Below are positions 24,946 through 34,486 of a DNA stretch of 64,000 bases, one piece after another; position 1 is the first letter of the stretch, and each line of letters starts with the position of its first letter. The stretch is from positions 5,606 to 69,605 of the forward strand of contig CAJUQA010000017.1 in assembly GCA_910588375.1 (NCBI GenBank), written 5' to 3'. The position numbers were made by a program, and so were the translations under genes. Below the pieces are notes generated by a model that saw nothing but the letters and a program-made list of their open reading frames with translations, searched no databases and was not told where the DNA came from. This stretch comes from an uncultured Odoribacter sp. (GTDB taxonomy: Bacteria; Bacteroidota; Bacteroidia; Bacteroidales; Marinifilaceae).

Positions 24946-26265
24946 ATGATGAATCGTCGTATACTTCGGATTGCCATACCGTCTATTGTGTCGAATATCA
25001 CTGTCCCGTTGCTGGGCTTGGTCGATGTGAGTATTGTCGGTCACATGGGCGAAGCCGCCTACATCGGAGCCATTGCGGTCGGAGGCCTGTTGTTCAATAT
25101 GCTGTATTGGAATTTCGGATTCTTGCGTATGGGGACGAGCGGTTTGACTTCTCAGGCATACGGGCGCCAGGATCCGGCCGGAGAGGTGCGGGTTTTGACG
25201 CAAGCATTGTGTGTGGGATTGATTTCTTCGGTGTTTATATTATTGGTACAGTATCCCGTCGAATGGCTGGCTTTCCGTTTATTGGAAACCAGTGTCGGAG
25301 TGGAGGCCTATGCCATACGCTATTTCAGGGTATGTATTTGGGGGGCTCCCGCTGTGTTGATGATGTACGGTTTTAAAGGATGGTTCATCGGGATGCAGAA
25401 TTCCCGTTTCCCCATGTTCATCGCTATTGCCGTTAATTGCATCAATATTGTGTGCAGTCTGGTGATGGTGTTTCTGCTGCACTGGAAAATTGAAGGCGTG
25501 GCGTTGGGAACTGTCATTGCCGAGTGGAGCGGTTTGGGAATGGCACTTGTATTGTGGAAAAGGCGTTATGGCTTTCTCAGGGAATATTTTACTTTCCGGG
25601 GAAGTTTGCAGTGGGGGGCCATGAAACGTTTTTTCAGTGTGAACCGGGATATATTCTTCCGTACGGTTTGTCTGATTGCCGTCACGGCTTTTTTTACTTC
25701 GGCGGGAGCCCGGCAGGGAGATACGATATTGGCTGTAAATACGTTGCTTATGCAGTTGTTCACCCTGTTTTCTTACATCATGGACGGTTTTGCCTATGCC
25801 GGTGAAGCTTTGGTGGGACGTTATATCGGAGCGTGTGATGCCGGGAAGCTCCGGCATGCCGTCCGGAATCTTTTCGGGTGGGGCGTGGTGTTGTCGTTGT
25901 TGTTTACTCTGCTGTATGGAGTGGGGGGCGAGCGTTTTTTAGGACTTTTGACGGAAGAACGGGAGGTTGTCGAAGAGGCCGGGCATTATTTTTATTGGGC
26001 AATGGCCGTACCGCTTGCCGGTTTTGCCGCCTTTCTGTGGGATGGCGTATTGATAGGTGCCACCGCCACACGACAAATGCTGCGGGCGATGCTGATTGCC
26101 TGCGCTTCCTTTTTTCTGCTCTGTTATCTTTTCTCCGGCACGACGGATAATCATGCCTTGTGGGCGGCTTTCCTGATATATCTTGCCTTGAGAGGGATAT
26201 TGCAAACCTATTGGGGACGGGTTATCTTTTCCCCGGACTATGGCAGGAAGTTGTCCGGAAAATAG
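24946..26265 (+). CDS. MATE-family efflux transporter (DinF-like)
   Basis: The 439-residue integral membrane protein has about 12 hydrophobic segments and MATE signatures: SIVSNITVPLLGLVDVSIVG near the N-terminus and GTSGLTSQAYGRQDP after the second helix. It is an H+- or Na+-coupled exporter of cationic drugs or metabolites; the substrate is not predictable here. Two adjacent ATGs (24946 and 24949) are equivalent starts. Confidence 0.93.
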   Translation: MMNRRILRIAIPSIVSNITVPLLGLVDVSIVGHMGEAAYIGAIAVGGLLFNMLYWNFGFLRMGTSGLTSQAYGRQDPAGEVRVLTQALCVGLISSVFILLVQYPVEWLAFRLLETSVGVEAYAIRYFRVCIWGAPAVLMMYGFKGWFIGMQNSRFPMFIAIAVNCINIVCSLVMVFLLHWKIEGVALGTVIAEWSGLGMALVLWKRRYGFLREYFTFRGSLQWGAMKRFFSVNRDIFFRTVCLIAVTAFFTSAGARQGDTILAVNTLLMQLFTLFSYIMDGFAYAGEALVGRYIGACDAGKLRHAVRNLFGWGVVLSLLFTLLYGVGGERFLGLLTEEREVVEEAGHYFYWAMAVPLAGFAAFLWDGVLIGATATRQMLRAMLIACASFFLLCYLFSGTTDNHALWAAFLIYLALRGILQTYWGRVIFSPDYGRKLSGK

Positions 26266-26312
26266 CAAGACAATCCGGAGAATTTTTTCATCCCCGGATT
26301 GCTGTTGTTTGT

Positions 26313-27680
26313 TTATTCTATTTTTTCCATGCGGACGGCATCGATATATAGGCCCTCCTGGCTTGTAGAGAGGGATGTGTAACTGCGGATTTCTATCCGG
26401 AGCTTGGTGGCGCCTGCCGGAGCTTTGAAGATGTTTCCGGCATATACGTCTTCATATCCGTCTGTCCGGTAGCGGTAAGAGGAGGAGCGTATGGCCTCCG
26501 AGTTCAGATTGGCGGAGCCTGCCATCCAGGTGCTCCAGCAGCGCCATTTCACTTCGTCGGAAGGACTGTTGACAAAGAGGTTCAGTTGATAACACCGGCC
26601 TTCGGTCACTTCGATGTCCTGATAGAGATAGGTCTTTCCTTCCAGTCGGGCGGCTTTGTTCCCGTCTATGACAGGAGAGTTGACGAGGGTTACTTTTTTG
26701 TCGCTTCCTCCTCCATCCAGTTTCCAGCCGGGCGGAATGTCGTCGGCATCTCCTTCTTCAAAACTGCCGTTTCGGGCTAAGTTGATACCATTCCCATTGC
26801 CTTCGCAAGGCATTCCCGGAAGTTCGATATACCAGTCTTCTTCCCGGATGACGGTTTTGTCCCATTCGGAAATCCCGGTATAAAAATCGACTTGCCGGGT
26901 ATTTCCTGTTGAGCGGAAAATCGCCCTTACTTCCGTGATGCGGTTGGATAGGATGGAGTCAATGGTGTGGACGGGTGTGTTTTCGGAAGCTACTCCAGCC
27001 TTGTATGCCAGCGTGAGAGAACTGCTTTTGCCCGGTGGATATACCAGTATGTCGGTTACGGAGCGTCCGTTGCCGTCCGGTTGGCTGGCGGCTTTTGTCA
27101 CAGTGACGGCTTCGCCCGAGTATTTGCCCAAAAGATTCATTTTGGAAGGGATGTTGGCAACCCGGATGTTCAGGTCGTTCATCCAGTCGGGGATGTTTTC
27201 AATGATAACCCTTACGCATCCTACTTTGCGTTCCACGTCGAAGAGAATCGGGTCGCTATTCTTGTTCCCGATGGTAAATTCGGATTTGCCTAACAGATAG
27301 TCCCCGGCTTCCGACCGGAATTCGCCGTTTTGTTGTAAGGATGCGAAAATTTTTGACGGTGTGCTTCCGGCTGTGTATTCCCATATGTCCGGGGTGTTGC
27401 TGTTGGCAATACAATAGCCGGTATAGCTTCCTTCGGGAATTTCCATCCGGAAGAGGTTGCCTTCCCGGATACCGGAGGAGGGAATGGTATAGGCGGTCAG
27501 TTGGTTTTGAGAATCAAACAGGAATAGTTGGCATCCTGCGGGAGGGGTGGTGACGGAGCTTTGCGCCGTTCTGACATACATGGCCACTTCTTTTATTTTT
27601 GCGGACTCATTCCAAGGTTCCATATCATGGTGACAGGCACATATCGCCGTCACGATGACCATTGTTGCGACTTTTTTCAT
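26313..27680 (-). CDS. Surface lipoprotein with fimbrial-anchor-like and carbohydrate-binding-like domains
   Basis: The product is about 455 residues from the ATG at 27680 (MKKVATMVIVTAICAC, lipobox with unusual Cys at -2). The middle part (CQLFLFDSQNQLTAYTI, IPEGSYTGYCIANSN, FDVERKVGCVRVIIENIP) follows the FimB/Mfa2-type anchor pattern. The C-terminal 150 residues open NLARNGSFEEGDADDIPPGW and end with a typical jelly-roll closing strand (EGLYIDAVRMEKI), like a CBM4/9 module. An outer-membrane adhesive or glycan-binding role is likely; the fusion of the two parts is less usual. A single gene with no pilin neighbour. Confidence 0.6.
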   Translation of the reverse strand: MKKVATMVIVTAICACHHDMEPWNESAKIKEVAMYVRTAQSSVTTPPAGCQLFLFDSQNQLTAYTIPSSGIREGNLFRMEIPEGSYTGYCIANSNTPDIWEYTAGSTPSKIFASLQQNGEFRSEAGDYLLGKSEFTIGNKNSDPILFDVERKVGCVRVIIENIPDWMNDLNIRVANIPSKMNLLGKYSGEAVTVTKAASQPDGNGRSVTDILVYPPGKSSSLTLAYKAGVASENTPVHTIDSILSNRITEVRAIFRSTGNTRQVDFYTGISEWDKTVIREEDWYIELPGMPCEGNGNGINLARNGSFEEGDADDIPPGWKLDGGGSDKKVTLVNSPVIDGNKAARLEGKTYLYQDIEVTEGRCYQLNLFVNSPSDEVKWRCWSTWMAGSANLNSEAIRSSSYRYRTDGYEDVYAGNIFKAPAGATKLRIEIRSYTSLSTSQEGLYIDAVRMEKIE

Positions 27681-27918
27681 TTTTTCGGAATTTAGCGGTA
27701 AAACTTTACAAAATATTCCTCGGCGGGAATGAGGAGAGATATCGCACACCAGCTTTAGTTCTATAAAATTAAGATATTTTTGCAAATTATCGATGAAGAA
27801 TGGAAAGTATGTGTATGACGGCCGGAAAATTTTCCGGTTGGCGGATATTGGATTCCGGCAAGGGAGAGAGATAAAAATCCGCTGCCGTATTCGGAAGCGG
27901 AGGAGAGGCTATTGCCGG

Positions 27919-28938
27919 TTACTCCAGCATCAGGCTGATATGGCCCGGATTCTCGAATAACAGGTGTGTCAGTTCTCCGATGTTCAGGTTATAGTCGGTT
28001 TTATGAATGCCGGCTCCGGTTCGGAATACCCGGCCGTTCATGAGCCGGTAATAGCCGTTGTTGGAAGGGATATCGGGGTCGTTTATCTGTAGAAATAACG
28101 TTTTGCGCGGATGAGTGGCGGCGTATACGGATAATACCTGGGGCACATCAATGATACGTGCCATGCCTTTCGGGGTTATTTTTTTTCCGTTGCCGACCGG
28201 TATCCGGCATTCGATTTCGCCTTTTTCCCATTTGTGGGCGGCGGCTTGCAGCAGAGCTTCTTTTTCGTTGTCGTTTTCGTATAATAGTTCGTTAATCAGT
28301 ATTTTGTCGGGACAAGGGAGTGCAAAGGCCATCCCTTTGATTCGGGTCCGGTCGTCGCGGAGTAAAAGGAGATTGCCTCCTGATAGATACAGGTCGTCGA
28401 GGATGGTCTTGAAATCTTCCAGCGGATGTTGTACGCAATTTTCCCTTTTTTCCATTTGTGCCTTGAAGTAAGGGTAAAGTTCTTCCGCTTGCACCGCTTC
28501 CCTTTCGGGAAATGATACGGCGGGATTGTCGTTGCGTACGGATAGATAATAATTTTCGGGAGTGTAGGCCAGAACCGGGGCATAGCCTGCCTGCCGGTAA
28601 TAGTCATACAGCCGCGGTTCTTGGGGAATTAAAAGGGAAAAGGCGATTTTCCGGTTTTTCATGGTTAGGAAGGCTTCTGTCAGCAGTTTCCGCATGAAGC
28701 CTCTGGAACGGAAGGAAGGATGTGTGCAGGCACCCGAGATATAAGAAGTGGTGACGGTTTGTCCGTACCAGGTCATGGGATAGGGAAGCATTTGCAGGGT
28801 CGAGATGATTTGACCGTTTTCCTGAAAAAACACGGTGTCGGCTTCACTGTATTTCCGTTCAAAATACAGCCGGAGAAATTCTTCGGTGTCGTTGAAGCAG
28901 ATACGCCAGAGATGTATGATTTCTTCTTTCTTATTCAT
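27919..28938 (-). CDS. GNAT-family N-acetyltransferase (Eis-like)
   Basis: The product is 339 residues from the ATG at 28938, which overlaps the upstream stop by ATGA. The GNAT acetyl-CoA site is visible: SYISGACTHPSFRSRGFMRK and LLTEAFLTMKNRK, then LYDYYRQAGYAPV. The length and the SCP2-like C-terminal part (about 240-339) fit the Eis-like two-domain class. The substrate is unknown. Coupling to a DUF2156 gene suggests a shared pathway. Confidence 0.85.
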   Translation of the reverse strand: MNKKEEIIHLWRICFNDTEEFLRLYFERKYSEADTVFFQENGQIISTLQMLPYPMTWYGQTVTTSYISGACTHPSFRSRGFMRKLLTEAFLTMKNRKIAFSLLIPQEPRLYDYYRQAGYAPVLAYTPENYYLSVRNDNPAVSFPEREAVQAEELYPYFKAQMEKRENCVQHPLEDFKTILDDLYLSGGNLLLLRDDRTRIKGMAFALPCPDKILINELLYENDNEKEALLQAAAHKWEKGEIECRIPVGNGKKITPKGMARIIDVPQVLSVYAATHPRKTLFLQINDPDIPSNNGYYRLMNGRVFRTGAGIHKTDYNLNIGELTHLLFENPGHISLMLE

Positions 28939-29834
28939 CGGGTGGTGATTTTGGTTGCAATACATTTTTTCAGTAAGATGGCCGGATGGTAGGATAGTTT
29001 GGCTTGTCGTAAGCCCGGTAGCCCTAAGTCTTCCTCCCGGTTCACATAGGTGTATTGTTCCGGCAGATGACGGGCAAATTCTTGGTTGATGATACTGTAT
29101 GCGCCGTCGATACGGATGTTTGCTTTTTCAAACTGTATGTCGAAGGTGTCGCGAGTGAGAGGAAATCCGAAAGTGAAAGCCGCCATTTCTCCTTTTACCG
29201 TGATAGCTCCGCCGTATAGACCTAATTCATCGTAATGTCCGACGGCATAGGTAAGTGCCTGGCGTTCGTTTTGCAGACTTTCCTGTTGCGGGGATTCGTG
29301 TTCCCTGCACCAGCGGGATTCGAAGTCGAGACAAGCGGGCAACAGGTCGGGAGTCAAGGGCAGGTATTCGTATTCATATTCTTTTTTGAATTTGTTGACA
29401 TGATTCCGTTTGGGCTGGTAGTTTTTTCCTTTTAATTCGGCCAGATCCCGGCGGAGGTAGATATAGTCGAAATAGTCGCGGTGCGGGGTATATTCAAAAA
29501 GGTTCGGGAAGGCTTTTTCCAGGGTTTCCCGCATTTCTCCGTAAACTCCTTGAAGGAGTAGCGGCTGGTTTTCTTTGTGGGCTTCTTCCTCGAGGGCTTT
29601 TATGACCGGAATAATGTCGCCTGTTCCCGTTGGCATGAGATAAAGGGTCCGGTTTTCCTTCAGGCGGAAACGTATCACCAGATAATCGTCGATGACGGTA
29701 TAACTGCTTTGATTGTTGAAATGCCAGGAACAGAGATTGGAAAAAGACAGGTCACAATCGCGTGAACCGTGAGTAAAGGTAAAGGAAGTTATGATTTCTT
29801 TATCGTTAGGGGTAATGGGGCAGAAATGAAGCAT
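28935..29834 (-). CDS. DUF2156 (phosphatidylglycerol lysyltransferase-like) protein
   Basis: The 299-residue cytoplasmic protein has DUF2156 features (FSNLCSWHFNNQSSYTVIDD, DYIYLRRDLAELKGKNYQPK, KRNHVNKFKKEYEYEYLPL, AFTFGFPLTRDTFDIQFEKA). The domain is a double GNAT fold related to MprF/FemX enzymes that pass amino acids from tRNA to lipids or peptides; the membrane part of MprF is absent. It is the first gene of a two-gene unit with the GNAT gene. Confidence 0.85.
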   Translation of the reverse strand: MLHFCPITPNDKEIITSFTFTHGSRDCDLSFSNLCSWHFNNQSSYTVIDDYLVIRFRLKENRTLYLMPTGTGDIIPVIKALEEEAHKENQPLLLQGVYGEMRETLEKAFPNLFEYTPHRDYFDYIYLRRDLAELKGKNYQPKRNHVNKFKKEYEYEYLPLTPDLLPACLDFESRWCREHESPQQESLQNERQALTYAVGHYDELGLYGGAITVKGEMAAFTFGFPLTRDTFDIQFEKANIRIDGAYSIINQEFARHLPEQYTYVNREEDLGLPGLRQAKLSYHPAILLKKCIATKITTR

Positions 29835-30161
29835 ATCTTATCAGTTATTCGGGGATGGAATATGATAAAGGGGTATTCTGAAAATATCCGGTTTTGGTTC
29901 TTCCTTTGGAGTTCATATATGTCGTTATGAATTATAAACAATCTTTTCGTTTCTTTCTACGAAAATATTTCATTTTAGGTTCGGTGGTTTGAAAGAGTAC
30001 CATTTTTTTTATGCAAACGAAAGCATCGTGTTGAAAAATTTCCGGACGATTAAATTATGGGGAAAATCGGCTCTTTGATAAGAGTTTCTTATGTTTTGGT
30101 ATGTTTTTTGTTGAGTGTTCTGGCGCAGTTATAAAAAAGAACAAAGAGTTATTTAATTATT
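29835..30161. other. Intergenic, promoter region only
   Basis: This is 327 AT-rich bases between divergent genes. A small hairpin (TTTCGT/ACGAAA near 29950-29970) and TTTG/TATG boxes near 30073-30110 upstream of the KASIII gene are the only signals seen. No coding frame. Confidence 0.5.
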
Positions 30162-31112
30162 ATGGAATTGTATATCAATAAAATTGCACATTATCTACCT
30201 GAAACAGTTGTACCTAATTCATATTTTAAAGATATTAACGGGCTGGATGACGAATGGATTTATTCCCGGACGGGGATAAAGAGACGGAGCAAAGCGGGTG
30301 TGGGAGAGAATACGAACTCTATGGCACTGAACGCAGTGGAGGAGGGAGTGAAGGAGTTGCCTTATCCCGTCAACGAAATCGATTTGATTGTGGCCGCTAC
30401 GTATTCTCCTTATGATACGGTGGTTACGATGGCCCACGAAATCCAGAACCGTTACCGGATTGAACATGCCCGCTGTCTGAGTGTAACTTCTGCCTGTTCT
30501 TCTTTTATAAATGCCATGGAGATAGCGGAAGCCTATATGCTTGCCGGTAAAGCGCACAAAGTATTGGTTGTTGCTTCCGAGCATAATACGAAATATGCTA
30601 ATGAGACGGATCCCCAGAGCGGACATTTATGGGGGGACGGGGCTGTGGCTGTTTTTCTTTCAACTCAGGCATACAGTGAAAAGGATGCCCGCATTCTGAG
30701 TATTTATACCCGGGGGATGGGGCATGTGGGGAAAGCGATGGAAGCTGTTCGTCTGTTGCCCAAAGATGGCGGTATTTCTATGCCGGAGGGACGGGATGTG
30801 TTTATTCATGCTTGTCATTATATGGTGGAAGCGTTGAATAAAGCCGGGGAAGAATGCGGGAAGACTCTTTCGGACCTGGATTACATATCTTCCCATCAGG
30901 CAAACCGGCGCATTATCAGTAATATCGCCCGCCAGACCGGTTTTCCGGAAGAGCGTTTCCTCATGAATATAGAAGAGAGGGGGAACACGGGGTCTCCCAG
31001 TTGTATGATATCGCTTTCGGAAAATAGGGATAAGGTGAAAAAAGGGAATCTGGTCGGATTGACTGTTTTCGGGGGCGGTTATTCGTGCGGAGCGATGTTA
31101 TTGCAGTTTTAA
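30162..31112 (+). CDS. 3-oxoacyl-ACP synthase III family protein (FabH-like)
   Basis: The product is 316 residues with the thiolase-fold KASIII layout. Catalytic Cys lies in LSVTSACSSFINAMEIAEAY, His in DYISSHQANRRIISNIARQT, Asn in EERGNTGSPSCMISL, and the closing motif is LVGLTVFGGGYSCGAML. It condenses an acyl-CoA starter with malonyl-ACP. The PSC after NTG, where FabH usually has SA.IP, suggests a changed acyl pocket, so a role outside housekeeping fatty-acid synthesis is possible. Single gene. Confidence 0.88.
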   Translation: MELYINKIAHYLPETVVPNSYFKDINGLDDEWIYSRTGIKRRSKAGVGENTNSMALNAVEEGVKELPYPVNEIDLIVAATYSPYDTVVTMAHEIQNRYRIEHARCLSVTSACSSFINAMEIAEAYMLAGKAHKVLVVASEHNTKYANETDPQSGHLWGDGAVAVFLSTQAYSEKDARILSIYTRGMGHVGKAMEAVRLLPKDGGISMPEGRDVFIHACHYMVEALNKAGEECGKTLSDLDYISSHQANRRIISNIARQTGFPEERFLMNIEERGNTGSPSCMISLSENRDKVKKGNLVGLTVFGGGYSCGAMLLQF

Positions 31113-31166
31113 CTGAAATGGAATGAATCCCGGACTGAATTCCGCTTTGCTGGAAACGGCCGGGGG

Positions 31167-31832
31167 TTATTCCATTTTATTGATGGTCAGGTCCGGTAAT
31201 GATTGGATGAACTGAAAGATGAGGCTTTGGTCGTTGAATTTCCGTGTTTTAATGATCATGCTGACGTGATAGATACGGGCTTCTCCGTAGTGTTCTTCTT
31301 CGGTGGTGTAATTGGTTATGTGGTGTCCTTGGCTGTTAATGTGGTTCGTAATGATTTCCAGATTTTCTTTTTTTCCGGTTGAAAAGATGAGGAGTATGCT
31401 ATGGAGACCTACTCCCGGCAAAAAAAAGTGGGTCAGTTCGAGGCCGGCCAGGATTAATACGACGCCTGCAATTCCGATGTAGTACATGCCTCCTCCGATG
31501 ACGAGGCCGATGGCGGAAGTGGCCCATAAACCTGCGGCAGTCGTAAGTCCCCGGACGAATTGTTTTTGTATGATGATGGTTCCAGCTCCGAGAAAACCTA
31601 TTCCGCTGACAACCTGTGCCGCAATACGGCTGGGATCCAGTTTGACGCCCTCGTTGCCCATCATGTCCGTGAATCCGTGTTGGGAAACAATCATAAACAG
31701 GGCACTTCCCATGCAAACCAGGAAATGGGTCCGTAAACCGGCTTCTTTGGCTCTGTATTCTCTGTCGAGGCCGATAAGGGCGCCGAAACAGGCTGCTATA
31801 ATCAGTCTTAAAATTAAATCACCCAGTAGCAT
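31167..31832 (-). CDS. MgtC/SapB-family membrane protein
   Basis: The product is 221 residues. The N-terminal five-helix MgtC domain shows LIIAACFGALIGLDREYRAK, EAGLRTHFLVCMGSALFMIV, ASGIGFLGAG-type SGIGFLGAGTIII and VRGLTTAAGLWATSAIGLVI. The C-terminal 80 residues form an ACT-like cytoplasmic domain (VSMIIKTRKFNDQSLIFQFI). The role in Mg2+/K+ homeostasis is indirect in most species. It follows the K+/H+ antiporter gene by 5 bases on the same strand, suggesting joint ion homeostasis. Confidence 0.93.
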   Translation of the reverse strand: MLLGDLILRLIIAACFGALIGLDREYRAKEAGLRTHFLVCMGSALFMIVSQHGFTDMMGNEGVKLDPSRIAAQVVSGIGFLGAGTIIIQKQFVRGLTTAAGLWATSAIGLVIGGGMYYIGIAGVVLILAGLELTHFFLPGVGLHSILLIFSTGKKENLEIITNHINSQGHHITNYTTEEEHYGEARIYHVSMIIKTRKFNDQSLIFQFIQSLPDLTINKME

Positions 31833-31837
31833 AATGG

Positions 31838-33340
31838 TTAGTTCTTTTCGAAAGTATAGTCTTTTATTCCCAGACTTTCGTATGTGTTAATCAGTTCTTT
31901 GTCATTGTCCGTGATAACCAGTAGTTTATCACCCGGACAGAGATGGGTCTTTCCTTTTGGGACAATGTAATTGTTATTGCGCTTGAGCATGGCCACCAGG
32001 GTGTTGTCCGGAAGAGGGAGATTCATCAATAAATCTCCTTTTTTCAGCAGTTCTTCGGTGATTTCAATTTCCGACATGGCCGATTTGATTTCTTCCGGCA
32101 GGGCCATTCCGAATGTGTTGGCGGTTTTTGGGGCGGGTTCTCCTAATCCCAGCCATTGGGCAAAGGAAGAGATGGTCATTCCTTGAACAATCAGTGACAA
32201 AATGGTGATAAAGAAAACGATATTGAAAATCAAATCGGCATGCGGGATGCCTGCTATCTGGGGATAAGTGGCGAAAATAATCGGTACGGCTCCTCTCAGT
32301 CCTACCCATGAAACGAAAAGACGGCCTTTGAAAGGAAGTTTCGGGAAAGGAAGCAGACATAAAAATACGCTTACGGGACGAGCCACCAAGATGAGGAAAA
32401 TGCCGACCAGGAGTCCCAGGGTTGCAACGCCCAACAGTTCGTGGGGGTTTACCAAAAGTCCCAATGTCAGGAACATTACAATCTGGCATAGCCAGGCAAA
32501 TCCGTCAAAAAAGGAGGTGACACTTCTTTTGTGTACGAAGGCCCGGTTGCCCACGATAACCCCGCCGATGTATACTGCAAGGTAACCGTTGCCGTGTAGC
32601 AGATTCGTAAAAGAAAAAATGAAAAATACCAGTGCCAGTAGAAGGACGGGATAGAGTGATTCGTACTGGATGTTGATTTTGTTCAGAATGAGCACCGCCA
32701 GACGCCCCAGCAGGTAACCGCAAACCGCCCCTATACCCAGTTGGACGATGAATTGCAATGCCAGTTGGCCGAAACTCATGTCAGCGGCCTGTATCATTTG
32801 AATGAACAATATTGTGAGCAGGTAGGCCATCGGGTCGTTGCTTCCGCTTTCCAATTCCAGCATGGGCCGGAGATTGTGTTTTAAATGGAGTTTTCTGGAA
32901 CGCAGAATAGAAAATACGGAAGCGGAGTCTGTTGAAGACATGACCGAGGCAAGCAGTAACGCTTCCGTGAGGGTCAGGGCTATATGCTGTCCCGTGACCG
33001 AGGCAATCCCGAAGACAAATATGCCTGTTATAAAGGCCGTAATAAATACGCCAAAAGTGGCCAGTACGATTCCTTCTCCGATGATGGGACGGATTTCGGT
33101 CATTTTGGTGTCCATACCGCCAGAAAAAAGGATGATGCTTAAAGCAATCATACCGATAAACTGGGCTTGGGTAGGGTTATTGAATTGAATGCCTAATCCG
33201 TCGCTACCGAACAGCATCCCCACAACGAGAAAAAGAAGCAGTGCCGGTACTCCGAAACGGTATCCCGTTTTACCGACAACCAGGCTGACGAAAAGGAGGA
33301 TGGAGCCAATAAGTAGAATATTTTCGGTAGAAAAAAACAT
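31838..33340 (-). CDS. Potassium/proton antiporter (CPA1, NhaP2/CvrA type)
   Basis: The product is 500 residues. About 12 membrane segments (1-390) carry CPA1 motifs (LLFLVVGMLFGSDGLGI, ALLLASVMSSTDSASVFSIL, MLELESGSNDPMAYLLTILF with the ion-binding Asp). A cytoplasmic TrkA-C domain follows (about 415-490, EEIKSAMSEIEITEELLKKG, then MNLPLPDNTLVAMLKRNNNY). It exports K+ or Na+ for H+ under nucleotide or ion control. It forms an operon with MgtC. Confidence 0.9.
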   Translation of the reverse strand: MFFSTENILLIGSILLFVSLVVGKTGYRFGVPALLLFLVVGMLFGSDGLGIQFNNPTQAQFIGMIALSIILFSGGMDTKMTEIRPIIGEGIVLATFGVFITAFITGIFVFGIASVTGQHIALTLTEALLLASVMSSTDSASVFSILRSRKLHLKHNLRPMLELESGSNDPMAYLLTILFIQMIQAADMSFGQLALQFIVQLGIGAVCGYLLGRLAVLILNKINIQYESLYPVLLLALVFFIFSFTNLLHGNGYLAVYIGGVIVGNRAFVHKRSVTSFFDGFAWLCQIVMFLTLGLLVNPHELLGVATLGLLVGIFLILVARPVSVFLCLLPFPKLPFKGRLFVSWVGLRGAVPIIFATYPQIAGIPHADLIFNIVFFITILSLIVQGMTISSFAQWLGLGEPAPKTANTFGMALPEEIKSAMSEIEITEELLKKGDLLMNLPLPDNTLVAMLKRNNNYIVPKGKTHLCPGDKLLVITDNDKELINTYESLGIKDYTFEKN

Positions 33341-33390
33341 GAATGGAAACTTTGGTTAATAAGGTTATCTGTTGTTGATTCTGCTTATGA

Positions 33391-33398
33391 CAAAGATA
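33391..33398 (-). promoter_or_regulatory. Putative -7 box of the antiporter/mgtC operon
   Basis: On the minus strand TATCTTTG (33398-33391) matches TAnnTTTG, 50 bases upstream of the antiporter ATG. No good -33 box is visible. Confidence 0.4.
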
Positions 33399-33500
33399 GT
33401 CAAATTTTATCAATCATACGGTTAGGGAAAAGAAAAGTTCACAACGGGCGGATGCCTGTATGGCGGGAATTTCCGTAGGATATTTGCACTTTTTCGGACT

Positions 33501-34265
33501 TTATACCTGGTCTATGTGTATCTTTCCGTCCGAGTCAGGAGTGAAGACGATACATCTGTTATGTAATTTTTCAGTGGTAAAATCGATAAGGATGGCCGGG
33601 TCGAAGTATTGTCCGTTTATACGGGTCTCAAAGTGCAGATGTTCGGTTGTAGCCCTTCCGGTACGGCCTTCCAAACCGACGGGAGTGCCTGCTTTGACTT
33701 TTTCTCCGGCTTTTACCAATAGACGGGAGTGATGTCCGTAAACGGTTTCCAGTCCATTGTAATGACGGATGACGACTACGTTGCCATATCCTTTGGTGCG
33801 CCCTGCTATCCGGACGATTCCGTCAAATGCGGCCCGGACGGTATCATTGGCGAATGTTTTGATATCGACGCCTGTATGATTTCGGCCACGGCGGGTACCA
33901 TAAGGAGACAGGAAACGGGCTCCGGGAAGGGGAAAAGAAAAAGCATTCTCGCCTATTTCTCCCAAATCGATCAGCAATTCCTTGCGTTTTTCAAAAAGTT
34001 TCTCGGTTTTGGCTCGTACTAAATATTTTTCCATACCGATGAATGTGTCCGTGATTTCGATGGCCGGCGTATAGAATATGGCCGGTTCTTTCAAGTATTC
34101 TGAAATGGCAAGTTCAGGGACTGTAAGAAGGCTGTCGGTACAGAAAGGGGATAAAAGTGAGGCCGGTGGAGCGGTTACCGTCACGAGGGATTGTTGTTTT
34201 GAACAGGAAAGGATAATAAATGGTAAACTTAAAAGTGTTATGGTAAATAATTTGTTTATCTTCAT
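33501..34265 (-). CDS. M23-family peptidase lipoprotein (LytM domain)
   Basis: The product is 254 residues from the ATG at 34265, opening MKINKLFTITLLSLPFIILSC, a lipoprotein signal; the codon at 34271 is TTG and not needed. The LytM domain (about 125-235) has zinc ligands in RNHTGVDIKTF (HxxxD) and TEHLHFETRING (HxH), plus VYGHHSRLLVKAGEKVKAG. It cleaves peptidoglycan cross-bridges or activates amidases in the periplasm. An exact -33/-7 promoter lies 20 bases upstream. Confidence 0.92.
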   Translation of the reverse strand: MKINKLFTITLLSLPFIILSCSKQQSLVTVTAPPASLLSPFCTDSLLTVPELAISEYLKEPAIFYTPAIEITDTFIGMEKYLVRAKTEKLFEKRKELLIDLGEIGENAFSFPLPGARFLSPYGTRRGRNHTGVDIKTFANDTVRAAFDGIVRIAGRTKGYGNVVVIRHYNGLETVYGHHSRLLVKAGEKVKAGTPVGLEGRTGRATTEHLHFETRINGQYFDPAILIDFTTEKLHNRCIVFTPDSDGKIHIDQV

Positions 34266-34286
34266 ACACAACCTGTTTTAGTGACG

Positions 34287-34317
34287 CAAATATAGTAAAA
34301 AGAAATGATGTTTCAAA
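34287..34317 (-). promoter_or_regulatory. Promoter of the M23 peptidase gene
   Basis: On the minus strand TTTG (34317-34314), a 19-base spacer and TATATTTG (34294-34287) form an exact Bacteroides promoter 22 bases before the start codon. Confidence 0.8.
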
Positions 34318-34486
34318 CGTAATGATTTAAAATACTGTATTTTATATGATGAAAACGTTTGTGGGTTGTTTTTGAAGGTCGCAATATATCTTATTCTTTT
34401 GTGGGGAATTTCTGAAGCGGGAAATTTTTATTAAGGCAGGGATAAATCATGAATTAAATATTACCTTTGCGCCGTTTTATCATAGT

